This document shows positions 50,732 to 60,185 of a stretch of 64,000 nt of DNA, one piece after another. The DNA lies in contig DNHS01000051.1 of assembly GCA_003485765.1 (NCBI GenBank), positions 1 through 64,000 of the forward strand, read 5' to 3'. The notes beneath the pieces were generated by a model, which saw nothing but the letters and a program-made list of their open reading frames with translations, had not been told where the DNA came from and did no database searches. Numbering within the stretch: the stretch's first letter is position 1; each line of letters opens with the position of its first letter. The position numbers were made by a program, and so were the translations under genes. The stretch is from Candidatus Omnitrophota bacterium. GTDB lineage: Bacteria > Omnitrophota > Gorgyraeia > Gorgyraeales > Gorgyraeaceae.

Positions 50732-51717
50732 ATTATAACTTCTCCATTGCCTTTGATAATCTCGCCGATAGTCCAGGATTTTAATCTAAATTTTTTTATT
50801 ACCTCATGCACTTTTTTAACGTCAGATTTGCTGACAACTATCACCATGCCTATCCCCATATTGAATGTCCTGTACATCTCTTCGTAGCTGATCCCAGCCC
50901 TTTTTTGAATGACTCTGAATATCTGAGGGACTTGCCATAGTTCTTTATATATCAGAACGGATTTGTCGCTCGGCACAACCCTTGGAATATTATCATAGAA
51001 GCCTCCGCCTGTAATATGCGCAATGGATTTTATTTTGACCTTCTCCATTAATTTTAAAATCGTCTTTACATAAATTATTGTCGGGGTCAAAAGGATCCTG
51101 CCGAATTTTCCTTTTAATTCGCTTTTAGAAAATAATTTTCTTATTAAACTAAAACCGTTTGAATGGGGCCCGCTTGAGCCTATGCCTATCACTATATCGC
51201 CTGCATTTACAGACGACCCATCTATTATTTTGGTTTTTTCAACTATACCCACTGAAAATCCCGCCAGATCATATTCTTCGCCATTATACATGCTGGGCAT
51301 CTCTGCGGTTTCTCCTCCCACAAGAGCGCACCCAGCCTGCCTGCACCCTTTCACTATACCTTTCATTATATCCACAGCCTTTTTACTATTCAATTTTCCT
51401 GTTGCAAAATAATCCAGGAATAGAAGCGGCTCTGCGCCTGTAACCACTATATCGTTCACAGACATTGCCACAAGATCTATGCCTATTGTGTCGTGCTTAT
51501 TCAGGCTATCGGCAATTTTTAATTTTGTGCCTACCCCGTCAGTGGAAGATACAAGGATAGGCTCTTTATATTTTTTTGGGATACTCGTAAGAGCGCTGAA
51601 TCCTCCTATGCCGCATATAACCTCTTTGCGTCTTGTAGTTTTGGCCATGCGGCCAATATTCTTTACAAAATCATTTGCCCTATCTATATTTACTCCTGAG
51701 CGTTTATAATCAATCAT
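50728..51717 (-). CDS. purM: Phosphoribosylformylglycinamidine cyclo-ligase
   Basis: 329 residues, AIRS family: VSSTDGVGTKLKIA, GGETAEMPSMY, GIGSSGPHSNGFSLIRK. Makes aminoimidazole ribonucleotide. 4-nt overlaps with purQ upstream and purD downstream. Confidence 0.95.
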   Translation of the reverse strand: MIDYKRSGVNIDRANDFVKNIGRMAKTTRRKEVICGIGGFSALTSIPKKYKEPILVSSTDGVGTKLKIADSLNKHDTIGIDLVAMSVNDIVVTGAEPLLFLDYFATGKLNSKKAVDIMKGIVKGCRQAGCALVGGETAEMPSMYNGEEYDLAGFSVGIVEKTKIIDGSSVNAGDIVIGIGSSGPHSNGFSLIRKLFSKSELKGKFGRILLTPTIIYVKTILKLMEKVKIKSIAHITGGGFYDNIPRVVPSDKSVLIYKELWQVPQIFRVIQKRAGISYEEMYRTFNMGIGMVIVVSKSDVKKVHEVIKKFRLKSWTIGEIIKGNGEVII

Positions 51718-52484
51718 AGCTTCTCCTTTATATAATCCACGCCATTTTTAAAAATCATAAAGCCGTCGCCGCGCTCTTTTAAGCCTTCGCGGGTCCATCT
51801 GGGATGCTGCGTGCCAAGGACATGCCTTTCAGGATGTGGCATCATGCCCAGGACCCTGCCTGTTGTATCGCATATTCCTGCAATATCATCTATTGAGCCA
51901 TTGGGGTTATCAACATACTTGAAAACGATTTGTCTATTTTTTCTTAACTGATTTAAAACATCATTATCTCTTGGTATAAATTTTCCTTCTCCATGCGCAA
52001 TCGGAAGATATATAGTTTCTGGAAGATTTTTTGCCCAAACACATTTATTAACTCGCCCCTCGACTTCGCTCGGGACTCGTAATAATGTCCATTTATCGAT
52101 GAAACTCCCGGAATCATTAAAACTAAGAGTTGATTCTATTGTCCCGCTGTTTATACCGGGTAAAATCCCTGCTTTTACAAGCGCCTGAAAACCATTGCAT
52201 ATCCCTATCACAAGCTTTCCGCTATTTATAAAATTTTTAAGGTCTGCGTTGAGTTTATATTTAATTTCATTTGCAAGGATCTTGCCTGATGCAATATCGT
52301 CCCCGTATGTAAACCCCCCAGGAATGGCTAGTATCTGAAAATTCTTTAAAAATTTTTCATCCCTTGCCAATTCATTTATATGCACAAGTTCCGAGTCAGC
52401 GCCTGCCATTTTAAACGCAGCATGGGTTTCATTATCGCAATTTGTTCCTGCGGTCCTTAAAACTATAACCTTTGGTTTTTTCAT
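51714..52484 (-). CDS. purQ: Phosphoribosylformylglycinamidine synthase, glutaminase subunit
   Basis: 256 residues from ATG 52484 (family start MKKPKVIVLRTAGTNCD); no ribosome site, and a longer GTG frame overlaps purL. Class I glutaminase: VIGICNGFQALVKAGIL (Cys) and IAHGEGKF (His, Glu). It carries an in-frame 28-nt dispersed repeat (52052-52079) encoding RVPSEVEGR at about residues 136-144, an insertion in a surface loop. Confidence 0.94.
   Translation of the reverse strand: MKKPKVIVLRTAGTNCDNETHAAFKMAGADSELVHINELARDEKFLKNFQILAIPGGFTYGDDIASGKILANEIKYKLNADLKNFINSGKLVIGICNGFQALVKAGILPGINSGTIESTLSFNDSGSFIDKWTLLRVPSEVEGRVNKCVWAKNLPETIYLPIAHGEGKFIPRDNDVLNQLRKNRQIVFKYVDNPNGSIDDIAGICDTTGRVLGMMPHPERHVLGTQHPRWTREGLKERGDGFMIFKNGVDYIKEKL
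52052..52079. repeat. GAGC/GTCGA-type dispersed repeat inside purQ
   Basis: Coding strand: CGAG, TCCC, GAGC, GAA, GTCGA, GGGG, CGAG. The shortest copy of the family, in frame, encoding RVPSEVEGR. Confidence 0.7.
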
Positions 52485-52495
52485 AAGATGTATAG

Positions 52496-55381
52496 TTACC
52501 AGCGCAGCGGCTTCTGCCACGCTTCTTTTAATTTATCCAAGCTTGTATCCACTATTTTCTTGCCGCTAAGCCCATAAATCTTTAAATCTTTTTTGCCCGA
52601 AACTTGGCCTATTAATCCAATGGAAATACCTTTCATTAAATTCTCAAATTTATTTTTATCTTGTTTTTTAACTTCAGCAATAAATCTTGTATTTGATTCT
52701 GAAAATAATATTATGCTGTCTCTTTTCGCTTTTGAACTTTTAGCTTCATAAGGCGCTTCTTTAAGCTCTGCCTCTATGCCAAATCCTCCGCTGAAAGCCA
52801 TCTCAGCCAATGCGCAAGCTATGCCGCCCTCTGATAAGTCATGGCAAGCCCTTAATAACCCTAGCCTGGTTGCCTCGCTTATTCTATTAAAAATCTTTAG
52901 GCCTTTTTTAGCATCCACTGTAGGCGCATTATTGCCCACGCAATTATTTATAAGATTATAATGAGAGCCTCCCATTTCATCCTTTGTCTCGCCTATAATG
53001 TATAAAAGATTACCTTTTTCTTTCAGATCCATTGTAATAGCCTTTGTTACATCATCCATTACTGATATTGCTGAAATTAAAAGCGTACATGGTATCGCAA
53101 TAGATTCGCCGTGCACAGAATATTCATTATTAAGGCTGTCCTTGCCGGAAATAAATGGGACGCCGTATGTCTTTGCAATATCATAACAGCCGAAACTCGC
53201 CCTTACTAAACTCCCAAGCCTGTCAGGCTTATCAGTATTGCCCCAGCAAAAATTATCTAAAAGCGCGGTCCTATTTAAAGACCCGCCCACTGCTATCACC
53301 TGGCGAAGCGCTTCATCTATCGAGGAAGCAGCCATCCAGTATGGGTCTATAAATCCGAACCTGGGATTTATCCCGTTTGAGATTATAATACCTTTCTTAG
53401 AATTAAACTTTGGCCTTATGATACTGGCGTCTCCCGGCCCGTCATTTTCTATGCCCACCAAAGGTTTCAAAACACTTTGGCCCTGCACCTCATGGTCATA
53501 CTGCCTTATGACCCATTCCTTGCTGCAGACATTCCAGCTTGAAAGAATCTTTAATAAATCCTGAGTGAAATCTTTTTTGTCTTTTGCATCACATTCTCTG
53601 TGGCTAGGCTTTGACCACACTGCTTTTCGTTCAAACCTCGGAATTCCACCATGCAAAAATTCCATATCCATGTCGCATACCACATTCCCGTTATATCTTA
53701 ATTTAAGCCTTTTATTTGAAGTAAAACATCCTATCACAACTGCTTCGACATCCTCTTTCTTGAAAATATCCATCAATTCTTTCAAATTTTCCCTGGGAAC
53801 AGAAAGAACCATTCTTTCCTGAGCTTCTGATATCCATATCTCTGTATAACTTAGGCCCTGATATTTTAAAGGCGCTTTTTCCAAATCAACTTCTGCGCCA
53901 AGGTCCTCGCCCATCTCTCCTACAGCGCTTGAAAAACCTCCTGCCCCGCAGTCAGTTACAGCTGTGTATAAATTTTTGTCGCGGCCTTTTAGAAGAGTAT
54001 CTGTAAGCTTTTTTTCCGTAATCGGGTTTCCTATCTGAACTGCGCCGCCTGATACAGTCTCAGACTCATGAGTAAGCTCTCCTGAAGAAAATGTAGCGCC
54101 GTGAATCCCATCCCTTCCTGTGCGGCCGCCTACAGCCACAATCAAATCTCCGCATTTCGCGGCTTTAAATGATTTATCCTTGGGCATTATGCCCACTGTG
54201 CCGCAATACACTAAAGGGTTTCCGATATAACGTTCGTCAAAAAGCACAGCGCCATTTGCAGTAGGTATGCCCATGCGGTTGCCATAATCTCTTACTCCGC
54301 TTACAACGCCTTTCATTATGCGCTTTGGATGCAGCATGCCCTTAGGCACATTTTTATGCGGCGTATCAGGCAGGCCGAAACAAAATACATCTGTGTTCAT
54401 AATAGGCTTTGCGCCTAATCCTACTCCCAATATATCCCTTATAACGCCTCCTATGCCTGTCCCGGCTCCTCCGTAAGGTTCAAGCGCAGAAGGATGGTTA
54501 TGCGTTTCCACCTTAAAACAGATATTGTCGTCCTCGTCAAATCTAATAACCCCTGCATTATCCTTAAACACTGACACACACCATGGTTTTTTCAGTTCAC
54601 TCGTAACTTTCATTATTGTGTTTTTAAGCAGGTTGTCGATTATCTTTCTCTTCCCATCTTCCTCATATTCTATAACTCCGCGGAATGTCTTATGGCCGCA
54701 ATGTTCTGACCATGTCTGGGCAATTGTTTCAAGCTCGCAATCAGTAGGATTCCTGCCTAATTTTTTAAAATGGTTTTTTATCTGGGTCATTTCCTTTAGA
54801 TTTAAAAACAACTGGCCGTCCTTGCTAATCTTTGTCAATCTCTTGTCATCTGCGCCAAGCAGGTTTACTGTTACCAATTTAAATTTATACCCATTACTAC
54901 GCTCTATGCGCTTTGCGCTATGCTCTTTTACCACATGCTGTATAACTTTATTATAGAGCAGCTTTTCGCATATATTCCTGAAATCATTTTCTGTGATCTT
55001 CCCTTCTATAAAATATTTTTTTTCTGTCCTGAGAGATTTTACTCCATAAATCCCCATATCTTTTATTGCTTTTCTCGCGCTTTCTTCTACAGGATCCATC
55101 ACGCCTGGATTATACGCAATCTCCACAACCCTTCCCTTTGCCCTCTGCCCCGCCAGGCCCTCTGCCCATAATAAGTATTCTTCAGTTATAGAGTCTACCA
55201 GCAATTCCCCGGCTATCCTCTTAATATCAGATTCAGTGATGTCTCCGGAAATAATAAAGACCTGGCTAACATTAACTTTCTTCACGCCGCTAATGCCCAG
55301 ATCTGATATATCTTTTTTAACCCCGTTTCCTAAAGGGTCAAAAACACCTTTTCTATTCTTTATCTCTATCTTCCATTCCAT
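52496..55381 (-). CDS. purL: Phosphoribosylformylglycinamidine synthase, PurS-PurS-PurL fusion
   Basis: 961 residues from ATG 55381, chosen for the upstream GAGG. Residues 3-70 and 84-150 look like two PurS-like domains (VFDPLGNGVKKDISDLGISGV and VMDPVEESARKAIKDMGIYG), normally a separate 80-residue subunit. The catalytic part starts near 170 with WSEHCGHKTF, SALEPYGGAGTGIGG and the C-terminal AIRS-like half. Between the PurS domains lies a heptamer-repeat insert (72-83, WAEGLAGQRAKG). With PurQ it converts FGAR to FGAM. Confidence 0.93.
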   Translation of the reverse strand: MEWKIEIKNRKGVFDPLGNGVKKDISDLGISGVKKVNVSQVFIISGDITESDIKRIAGELLVDSITEEYLLWAEGLAGQRAKGRVVEIAYNPGVMDPVEESARKAIKDMGIYGVKSLRTEKKYFIEGKITENDFRNICEKLLYNKVIQHVVKEHSAKRIERSNGYKFKLVTVNLLGADDKRLTKISKDGQLFLNLKEMTQIKNHFKKLGRNPTDCELETIAQTWSEHCGHKTFRGVIEYEEDGKRKIIDNLLKNTIMKVTSELKKPWCVSVFKDNAGVIRFDEDDNICFKVETHNHPSALEPYGGAGTGIGGVIRDILGVGLGAKPIMNTDVFCFGLPDTPHKNVPKGMLHPKRIMKGVVSGVRDYGNRMGIPTANGAVLFDERYIGNPLVYCGTVGIMPKDKSFKAAKCGDLIVAVGGRTGRDGIHGATFSSGELTHESETVSGGAVQIGNPITEKKLTDTLLKGRDKNLYTAVTDCGAGGFSSAVGEMGEDLGAEVDLEKAPLKYQGLSYTEIWISEAQERMVLSVPRENLKELMDIFKKEDVEAVVIGCFTSNKRLKLRYNGNVVCDMDMEFLHGGIPRFERKAVWSKPSHRECDAKDKKDFTQDLLKILSSWNVCSKEWVIRQYDHEVQGQSVLKPLVGIENDGPGDASIIRPKFNSKKGIIISNGINPRFGFIDPYWMAASSIDEALRQVIAVGGSLNRTALLDNFCWGNTDKPDRLGSLVRASFGCYDIAKTYGVPFISGKDSLNNEYSVHGESIAIPCTLLISAISVMDDVTKAITMDLKEKGNLLYIIGETKDEMGGSHYNLINNCVGNNAPTVDAKKGLKIFNRISEATRLGLLRACHDLSEGGIACALAEMAFSGGFGIEAELKEAPYEAKSSKAKRDSIILFSESNTRFIAEVKKQDKNKFENLMKGISIGLIGQVSGKKDLKIYGLSGKKIVDTSLDKLKEAWQKPLRW
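55131..55170. repeat. Degenerate AGGGCAG repeat inside purL
   Basis: On the coding strand GGGCAGAGGG occurs, then GGGCAGAGGGCAAAGGG, encoding WAEGLAGQRAKGR between the two PurS domains. Same family as the ispA block. Confidence 0.65.
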
Positions 55382-55394
55382 GCTATTCATCCTC

Positions 55395-55435
55395 AACAAC
55401 TTGACATTTTAACAATGTTAGAGTGTCAAGTTGTT
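55395..55435. repeat. 41-nt intergenic palindrome, copy C
   Basis: AACAACTTGACATTTTAACA, central A, near-complementary arm. Compared with copy A a T-A pair at the ninth position has become G-C on both arms, a compensating change. Lies between purC and purL. Confidence 0.85.
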
Positions 55436-55448
55436 TGAAATCGCAAAA

Positions 55449-56153
55449 CTATGTCTTTATTCTTTTAAGAACTTCCTGGTAGGCTTCCTCAATCTTTCCT
55501 AAATCCCGTCTGAAACGGTCCTTGTCCAGCTTCTCATTTGTAACCTTATCCCACAACCTGCATGTATCTGGGGAGATTTCGTCTCCGAGCAATATTTTTC
55601 CTTTATGCCTGCCGAATTCCAGCTTGAAATCAACTAGTTTCAAACTGACCTTGTCAAAAAAATCCTTCATGATCTGGTTCACGCTGAACGAATAATCCTT
55701 TATCTTCTTCATTTCCTGAGGAGTTGCAAGTTTAAGGATATCTATGTGATAATCGTTTATCAACGGGTCATGAAGGCTGTCATCTTTATAATGATATTCC
55801 AGGACAGGCGTTTTCAAAACAATGCCTTCTTCTATCCCGAGCATTTTTGACAGCCCGCCCGCTGATATATTTCTTATAGTTACTTCTACCATGATTATCT
55901 TTAATCTCTTAACAAGCATATCCCTGTCGCTTAATTTTTTTACAAAATGCGTCGGGATGCCTTTTGATTCCAGAAGTTGAAAAATAGCCGAAGATATCTC
56001 GTTATTTATAACCCCTTTCCCCTTTATAGTGCCTCTCTTTGTGGCGTCAAAAGCAGTTGCATCGTCTTTAAACTCCTGTATCACTAAATCAGGGTTATCT
56101 GTATCGTATAAAATCTTTGCTTTTCCCTCGTATATCTTATTCCCTTTTTCCAT
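55449..56153 (-). CDS. purC: SAICAR synthetase
   Basis: 234 residues from ATG 56153 (GGAAGGAAGG upstream). IYEGKAKILYDTDNPDLV, DDATAFDATKRGTIKGKGVINNEIS and VDFKLEFGRHKGKILLGDEISPD are family motifs. Adds aspartate to CAIR. Between purB and purL in the operon. Confidence 0.96.
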   Translation of the reverse strand: MEKGNKIYEGKAKILYDTDNPDLVIQEFKDDATAFDATKRGTIKGKGVINNEISSAIFQLLESKGIPTHFVKKLSDRDMLVKRLKIIMVEVTIRNISAGGLSKMLGIEEGIVLKTPVLEYHYKDDSLHDPLINDYHIDILKLATPQEMKKIKDYSFSVNQIMKDFFDKVSLKLVDFKLEFGRHKGKILLGDEISPDTCRLWDKVTNEKLDKDRFRRDLGKIEEAYQEVLKRIKT

Positions 56154-56174
56154 AACCTTCCTTCCCTCTCTAAA

Positions 56175-56215
56175 TATAAGTTGACACTGTAACAATGTCA
56201 GAGTGTCAACTTATT
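56175..56215. repeat. 41-nt intergenic palindrome, copy D
   Basis: Arms around ACAATGT pair at 17 of 20 positions. The core AAGTTGACACT / AGTGTCAACTT differs from copies A-C but keeps the pairing. It begins at the purB stop codon. Confidence 0.75.
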
Positions 56216-57507
56216 TAGATGCCGACTTTTTTGAAAATAGTATTTACGTGTTTTGTATAATATGCAACTTCAAAGAAACTACTCATTTCCTTGGGTTTCA
56301 CAAATTTCATAAAATCGCTGTCATCCCGTAACGCATCTTTGAAATTAATATCTTTTTCCCAGACTTTCATGGCGCATCTTTGAATAATATTATACGCCTT
56401 TCTGCGCTCAAGGCCTTTTTTCTCAAGCTCTACCAGAATCCTTGCAGAAAATACAAGGCCTTTTGTTTTACTGAGATTATTCACCATGTTTTCTGGATAC
56501 ACTAAAAGCCCTCTTATAATCTCTATCATCTGGTTCAACATATAGTCCAGTAATATTGCGCTGTCAGGAATAATAATGCGCTCTGCTGAAGAATGGCTTA
56601 TATCTCTTTCGTGCCACAGCGCAACATTTTCCATGGAGACAATTGCATTCGCCCGTAAAACCCTTGCAAGGCCTGTAATCCTTTCGCACATAACAGGATT
56701 TCTCTTGTGAGGCATTGCGCTGGAACCTTTCTGGCCTTTTCCAAAAGGCTCTTCAACCTCTCTAACCTCTGTCTTCTGGAGATTTCTGAATTCCGTCGCT
56801 ATTTTTTCAAGAGTAGCGCCCACAATAGCTATTTCTGACAAATATTCCGCATGCCTGTCTCTCTGGAGAATCTGCGTAGATATATTAGCAGGCTTAAGCC
56901 CTAATTTTTTGCATACATAATTCTCAACATAAGGCTCTATATTTGAATATGTGCCTACAGGCCCGGAAATTTTGCCTACGGATATAATTTCCCTGGCTCT
57001 TTCAATCCTAACAATGCTTCTATTTATCTCATCAAAAAATAACGCTAATTTTAGGCCAAATGTAGTTGGTTCAGCGTGCACGCCATGGCTTCTTCCGACC
57101 ATAATAGTATAGGCGTATTTTTTAGCCTTTTTTCTCAGTTCTTCTTTTAATATCTTCAGGTCTTCCAGAATAATATCGGCTGATTCCTTCATCATTATAG
57201 ATAAACCTGTATCCAAGACATCGCTTGAAGTAAGGCCCTGATGCACAAACCTTGAAGAATCTCCTATATATTCAGCTATATTGTGAAGAAACGCTATTAC
57301 GTCATGGCGGGTTGTTTTTTCTATTTTTTCTATGCGTTTTACATCAAATTTTGCTTTGGATTTTATTTTTCTAAGCTCTTTTTTCGGTATTTTGCCTAGA
57401 CTAGTTAGGGCTTCGCAGGCTAGAATTTCAACATCCAGCATCTTCTGGAATTTATTCTCATCAGACCATATAGCAGACATCTTAGGAAGCGAATATCTTG
57501 GTATCAT
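56215..57507 (-). CDS. purB: Adenylosuccinate lyase
   Basis: 430 residues from ATG 57507 (MIPRYSLPKMSAIWSDENKF). SSAMPHKRNPV is the catalytic signature loop; RDISHSSAERIIIPD follows. Splits SAICAR and adenylosuccinate. First gene of the purine operon. No ribosome site is seen and the likely promoter lies only a few nt ahead, so the message may be nearly leaderless. Confidence 0.94.
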   Translation of the reverse strand: MIPRYSLPKMSAIWSDENKFQKMLDVEILACEALTSLGKIPKKELRKIKSKAKFDVKRIEKIEKTTRHDVIAFLHNIAEYIGDSSRFVHQGLTSSDVLDTGLSIMMKESADIILEDLKILKEELRKKAKKYAYTIMVGRSHGVHAEPTTFGLKLALFFDEINRSIVRIERAREIISVGKISGPVGTYSNIEPYVENYVCKKLGLKPANISTQILQRDRHAEYLSEIAIVGATLEKIATEFRNLQKTEVREVEEPFGKGQKGSSAMPHKRNPVMCERITGLARVLRANAIVSMENVALWHERDISHSSAERIIIPDSAILLDYMLNQMIEIIRGLLVYPENMVNNLSKTKGLVFSARILVELEKKGLERRKAYNIIQRCAMKVWEKDINFKDALRDDSDFMKFVKPKEMSSFFEVAYYTKHVNTIFKKVGI

Positions 57508-57516
57508 AAGGACTAT

Positions 57517-57546
57517 AATATACCATATATAGATTATATGCGTCAA
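57517..57546 (-). promoter_or_regulatory. Candidate promoter of the purine operon
   Basis: On the minus strand: TTGACG (57546-57541), 18-nt spacer, TATATT (57522-57517). The start would be about 57510, 3 nt from the purB ATG. No PurR-type box or purine riboswitch is recognised. Confidence 0.5.
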
Positions 57547-57580
57547 TTAAAAAACCCTCTCCCTTTTTAAGAGAGAGGGT
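57547..57580 (-). terminator. Terminator upstream of the purine operon
   Basis: On the minus strand ACCCTCTC and GAGAGGGT pair, followed by TTTTTTA. It closes the transcript of the exported-protein gene at 57600-58316. Confidence 0.85.
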
Positions 57581-57599
57581 AGGGTAAGGGTACTCTTCC

Positions 57600-58316
57600 C
57601 TATTTTTTCTTAGAAGAATAAAGTATAAGGACTAGTATAAAAACAGCTATCAAGAGAAGCAGTAGAGTAATACTTTGCATAAAGCGCATTGACAAGCGGC
57701 CTGATTTTTCTTTTATTATCACAGAGCCATCTAAATCAGAAACAGGGGAACCATTTTTTAATCTGAGATTACCCAGCGTATCCACCCATAAATAATATAC
57801 TCTACCTTGGATATCAGCCAGCACAATCTTGCTCGGCCCGGTTGTATCACCTTTTAAGATCAGGTCTTTTCTAAGAGTGAGTGATCCTGACATTACAGAA
57901 TCTATGTCATTTCTTAATAACTGGCTTGAGTTTATCATATCAATGGATTTTGCATTCAAAGCATAAACAGAACTTGCAAGTTTTATGCGAGGTGTCATCT
58001 CTCCATCACTCGCAACCTCCATGCCAAACCACAAATCTTTATTAAAATCTATTTCCAGAGGTTTCACAGAACCCATGAGCACATTGAACAGGCCATTTTT
58101 AATATTAAGGATATGCCCTTCTTCCCAGATAGACAGGCCGTCTTTTTCCATATCATAAAACCTGAATGTAACTAAAAAATTGCCTGTTAAGGGGTTGTCG
58201 TCTTTATCAGTAAGTCTCCCTTGATAGTTTATGACACGCGGAATAGCAGCATAGGTAAGAGCAGTTAAACATAAGATTCCGATTAGAATAAAGAGTGTTA
58301 TGCGAAATTTTCTCAT
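57600..58316 (-). CDS. Exported/membrane protein with an INYQGRL-type N-terminal domain
   Basis: 238 residues. Signal peptide (about 1-23), then IPRVINYQGRLTDKDDNPLTGNFLVTFRFYD and IWEEGHILNIKNGLFNVLMG, a beta-rich domain seen at the start of many large surface proteins, and a C-terminal membrane helix (about 213-234, MQSITLLLLLIAVFILVLIL) with a Lys tail. Looks like a short surface protein anchored at both ends. Function unknown. Confidence 0.8.
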   Translation of the reverse strand: MRKFRITLFILIGILCLTALTYAAIPRVINYQGRLTDKDDNPLTGNFLVTFRFYDMEKDGLSIWEEGHILNIKNGLFNVLMGSVKPLEIDFNKDLWFGMEVASDGEMTPRIKLASSVYALNAKSIDMINSSQLLRNDIDSVMSGSLTLRKDLILKGDTTGPSKIVLADIQGRVYYLWVDTLGNLRLKNGSPVSDLDGSVIIKEKSGRLSMRFMQSITLLLLLIAVFILVLILYSSKKK

Positions 58317-58440
58317 TTACTGCCTCCTTTTTCAAGTGGTGCCGAGGAGAAGAGTCAATCTCTTCTCTCATATAAGTCATTATGTTATCATCGGTTTTAA
58401 ACATTGTCAAGCCCCTCTTGGGACTTTAAGGGTACGATAA

Positions 58441-59553
58441 TTATTTGCCGTCTTTAATTTCCAAGGAAAATTTATCTTTGAATATCTTCTCCATGTAACT
58501 TTCTGATAGATGCTTATACTTTTCCATGGTCTTAGGATTCCTCCAGCCCCCTATCTTCTGTATCACATCTAAAGGAACCCCGAGTTGGCTACTTTGAGAA
58601 GCCCAGGTATGTCTTGTCTTATGTTGCATCTTCACGGGAACGCCTACAGACTCGCATATCTTCCTGAATTCTCTCCTGATGGAGTCCTGAGCAAGATAGT
58701 TACCAACTGAGTTAGTAAAGACCCACCTATCGTGTCCATGATGTAAGGCTTGTAATATACACATTAGCTCAGGTGCGATAGGAACATCTCTAATTTCCTT
58801 GTTCTTAACCCTGAAATAAAGGGTAGGGCTGACCTGCTTTGGTCTTATATAGATCCTGCCTCTGCTGAAATCTATATCATCCCATGTTAAAAATCTCAGC
58901 TCATTTCTTCTTAGTCCAGCATAGAATAAGGTAGCGAGAATAGCATGCCAGTTTATTGATTCACTAAGAGTCTTGGCTTTTTCAAGAATTAATTTTATCT
59001 CCTCTAAGCTATAAAAGAACTCGTCTGCGTCAGGCTCAGCAAAAGGCTTTACCTTCTTTTTGACTGGATTTTTTAATAAGAGGTCTCTCTCATCTATTAA
59101 ATATTTAAACAAACTACTTAGAGTGTCCCTTTCAAAATTAACTGTCCTAGGATGCCTCCCTTTTTCATCCAATCTATAACGCATGAATTCTGCGATGTGG
59201 TTGGACTGGATTTCGTCCAGATACTGCAAAGAAGGATATCTATCCTTTAAGAATTTCTTAAAATTATCCATGACAATGCGATACCTTATATAACTAACGG
59301 GACTTCCTAATTGTTTCTTCTTTGCCTCTAAGTAGGCCTCTATGCCTTGTTTAATCGTAACTCTATAAGAAGAGCAATTAGACTTTTTGCTTTTAAGCTG
59401 TCTAACGTAGTCGCCGTAATTAATGATAGCCTCTTCCCTTGTTTCACCAAGTTTAAGCCAGGACCTTGAGTTATCAGGATTAGTTACTCTAATTGCTAAA
59501 TATTTTCCACGGCGTTTAGTTGGGAATTTTGGTATTCTTAATCGCTTTCTCAT
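58441..59553 (-). CDS. Tyrosine recombinase (phage-type integrase)
   Basis: 370 residues. N-terminal DNA-binding region, core-binding domain (about 65-165), catalytic domain with R215/E218 (YAGLRRNEL), H311-R314 (HKTRH), W337 and nucleophile Tyr346 (TMEKYKHLS). All active residues are present. It marks the left end of an integrated element; its ATG overlaps the excisionase stop by 4 nt. The gap 58317-58440 holds an 8-bp GAGAAGAG/CTCTTCTC repeat but no att site I can prove. Confidence 0.94.
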   Translation of the reverse strand: MRKRLRIPKFPTKRRGKYLAIRVTNPDNSRSWLKLGETREEAIINYGDYVRQLKSKKSNCSSYRVTIKQGIEAYLEAKKKQLGSPVSYIRYRIVMDNFKKFLKDRYPSLQYLDEIQSNHIAEFMRYRLDEKGRHPRTVNFERDTLSSLFKYLIDERDLLLKNPVKKKVKPFAEPDADEFFYSLEEIKLILEKAKTLSESINWHAILATLFYAGLRRNELRFLTWDDIDFSRGRIYIRPKQVSPTLYFRVKNKEIRDVPIAPELMCILQALHHGHDRWVFTNSVGNYLAQDSIRREFRKICESVGVPVKMQHKTRHTWASQSSQLGVPLDVIQKIGGWRNPKTMEKYKHLSESYMEKIFKDKFSLEIKDGK

Positions 59554-59741
59554 AATAGTTTAGTGTTTACTGAATTTACTAGATGCTCTGTGTTCCAGGC
59601 ATCGAGATCCTGTTCCCTGAACCGAAGCAAGCCCCTTATCTTAAGATGAGGGATAAATTTTTTTGCTGTCCATTGATAGAGAGTCCAAAGCTTTATGCTG
59701 TATTTCTCGCATACCTGCTCTGGAGTTAAAAGGGTGCTCAT
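59550..59741 (-). CDS. Excisionase-like helix-turn-helix protein
   Basis: 63 residues. LTPEQVCEKYSIKLWTLYQWTAKKFIPHLKI and LRFREQDLDAWN match the MerR-like excisionase (HTH_17) pattern. Overlaps the integrase and XRE genes by 4 nt each, so all three are made together and probably decide integration or excision. Confidence 0.88.
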   Translation of the reverse strand: MSTLLTPEQVCEKYSIKLWTLYQWTAKKFIPHLKIRGLLRFREQDLDAWNTEHLVNSVNTKLL

Positions 59742-59962
59742 CGCTGTGCCCCTCCCTCTTCTAGAACATAGAACTCTTTGGGCTCCTTATTAAGCGCTAT
59801 ACCGAGCAAAACCAGAAAATGCCCGGATGGTGTAGATTTTCCGCTCTCCCACATTGACACCAACGGCCTGTCGACGTCAACTCTTGCAGCTAATTCTGCC
59901 ATAGTGAGCCCTAATTCTTTACGTCTAACTTTTAATCTTTCACCTTGCCATATTGCCTTCAT
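59738..59962 (-). CDS. XRE-family repressor of the mobile element
   Basis: 74 residues, one helix-turn-helix: LKVRRKELGLTMAELAARVDVDRPLVSMWESG. AAGGAGG before the ATG. First of three coupled genes. The 260-nt gap to 60223 is AT-rich, with no convincing operator. Confidence 0.9.
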   Translation of the reverse strand: MKAIWQGERLKVRRKELGLTMAELAARVDVDRPLVSMWESGKSTPSGHFLVLLGIALNKEPKEFYVLEEGGAQR

Positions 59963-60185
59963 GATTACGCCTCCTTAATGTTATAGAATCGAACGTCTTG
60001 TTTAAGCCATTTCCAAAACTCAGAAGCAAAAGCATACAGTCTTTTACCCCCTTAAATATTATGCTCAATTTTCGGATAGACCTTTAATCAAAATTCAAAA
60101 AATATTTCTAATTTAACCTATTTATTTACAATGTCTTATAAAAGCAGACAAAAAAATATTTTTCGAGCTAATAACTAAATATCGC

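Noticed and set aside
57547..57600. Purine riboswitch before purB
   Set aside because: The region is a terminator of the preceding gene, and the predicted purB leader is too short for an aptamer.
59963..60040. A 24-codon protein-like frame just before the XRE repressor
   Set aside because: It is preceded by a stop and has no ATG, GTG or TTG start; kept out of the annotation.
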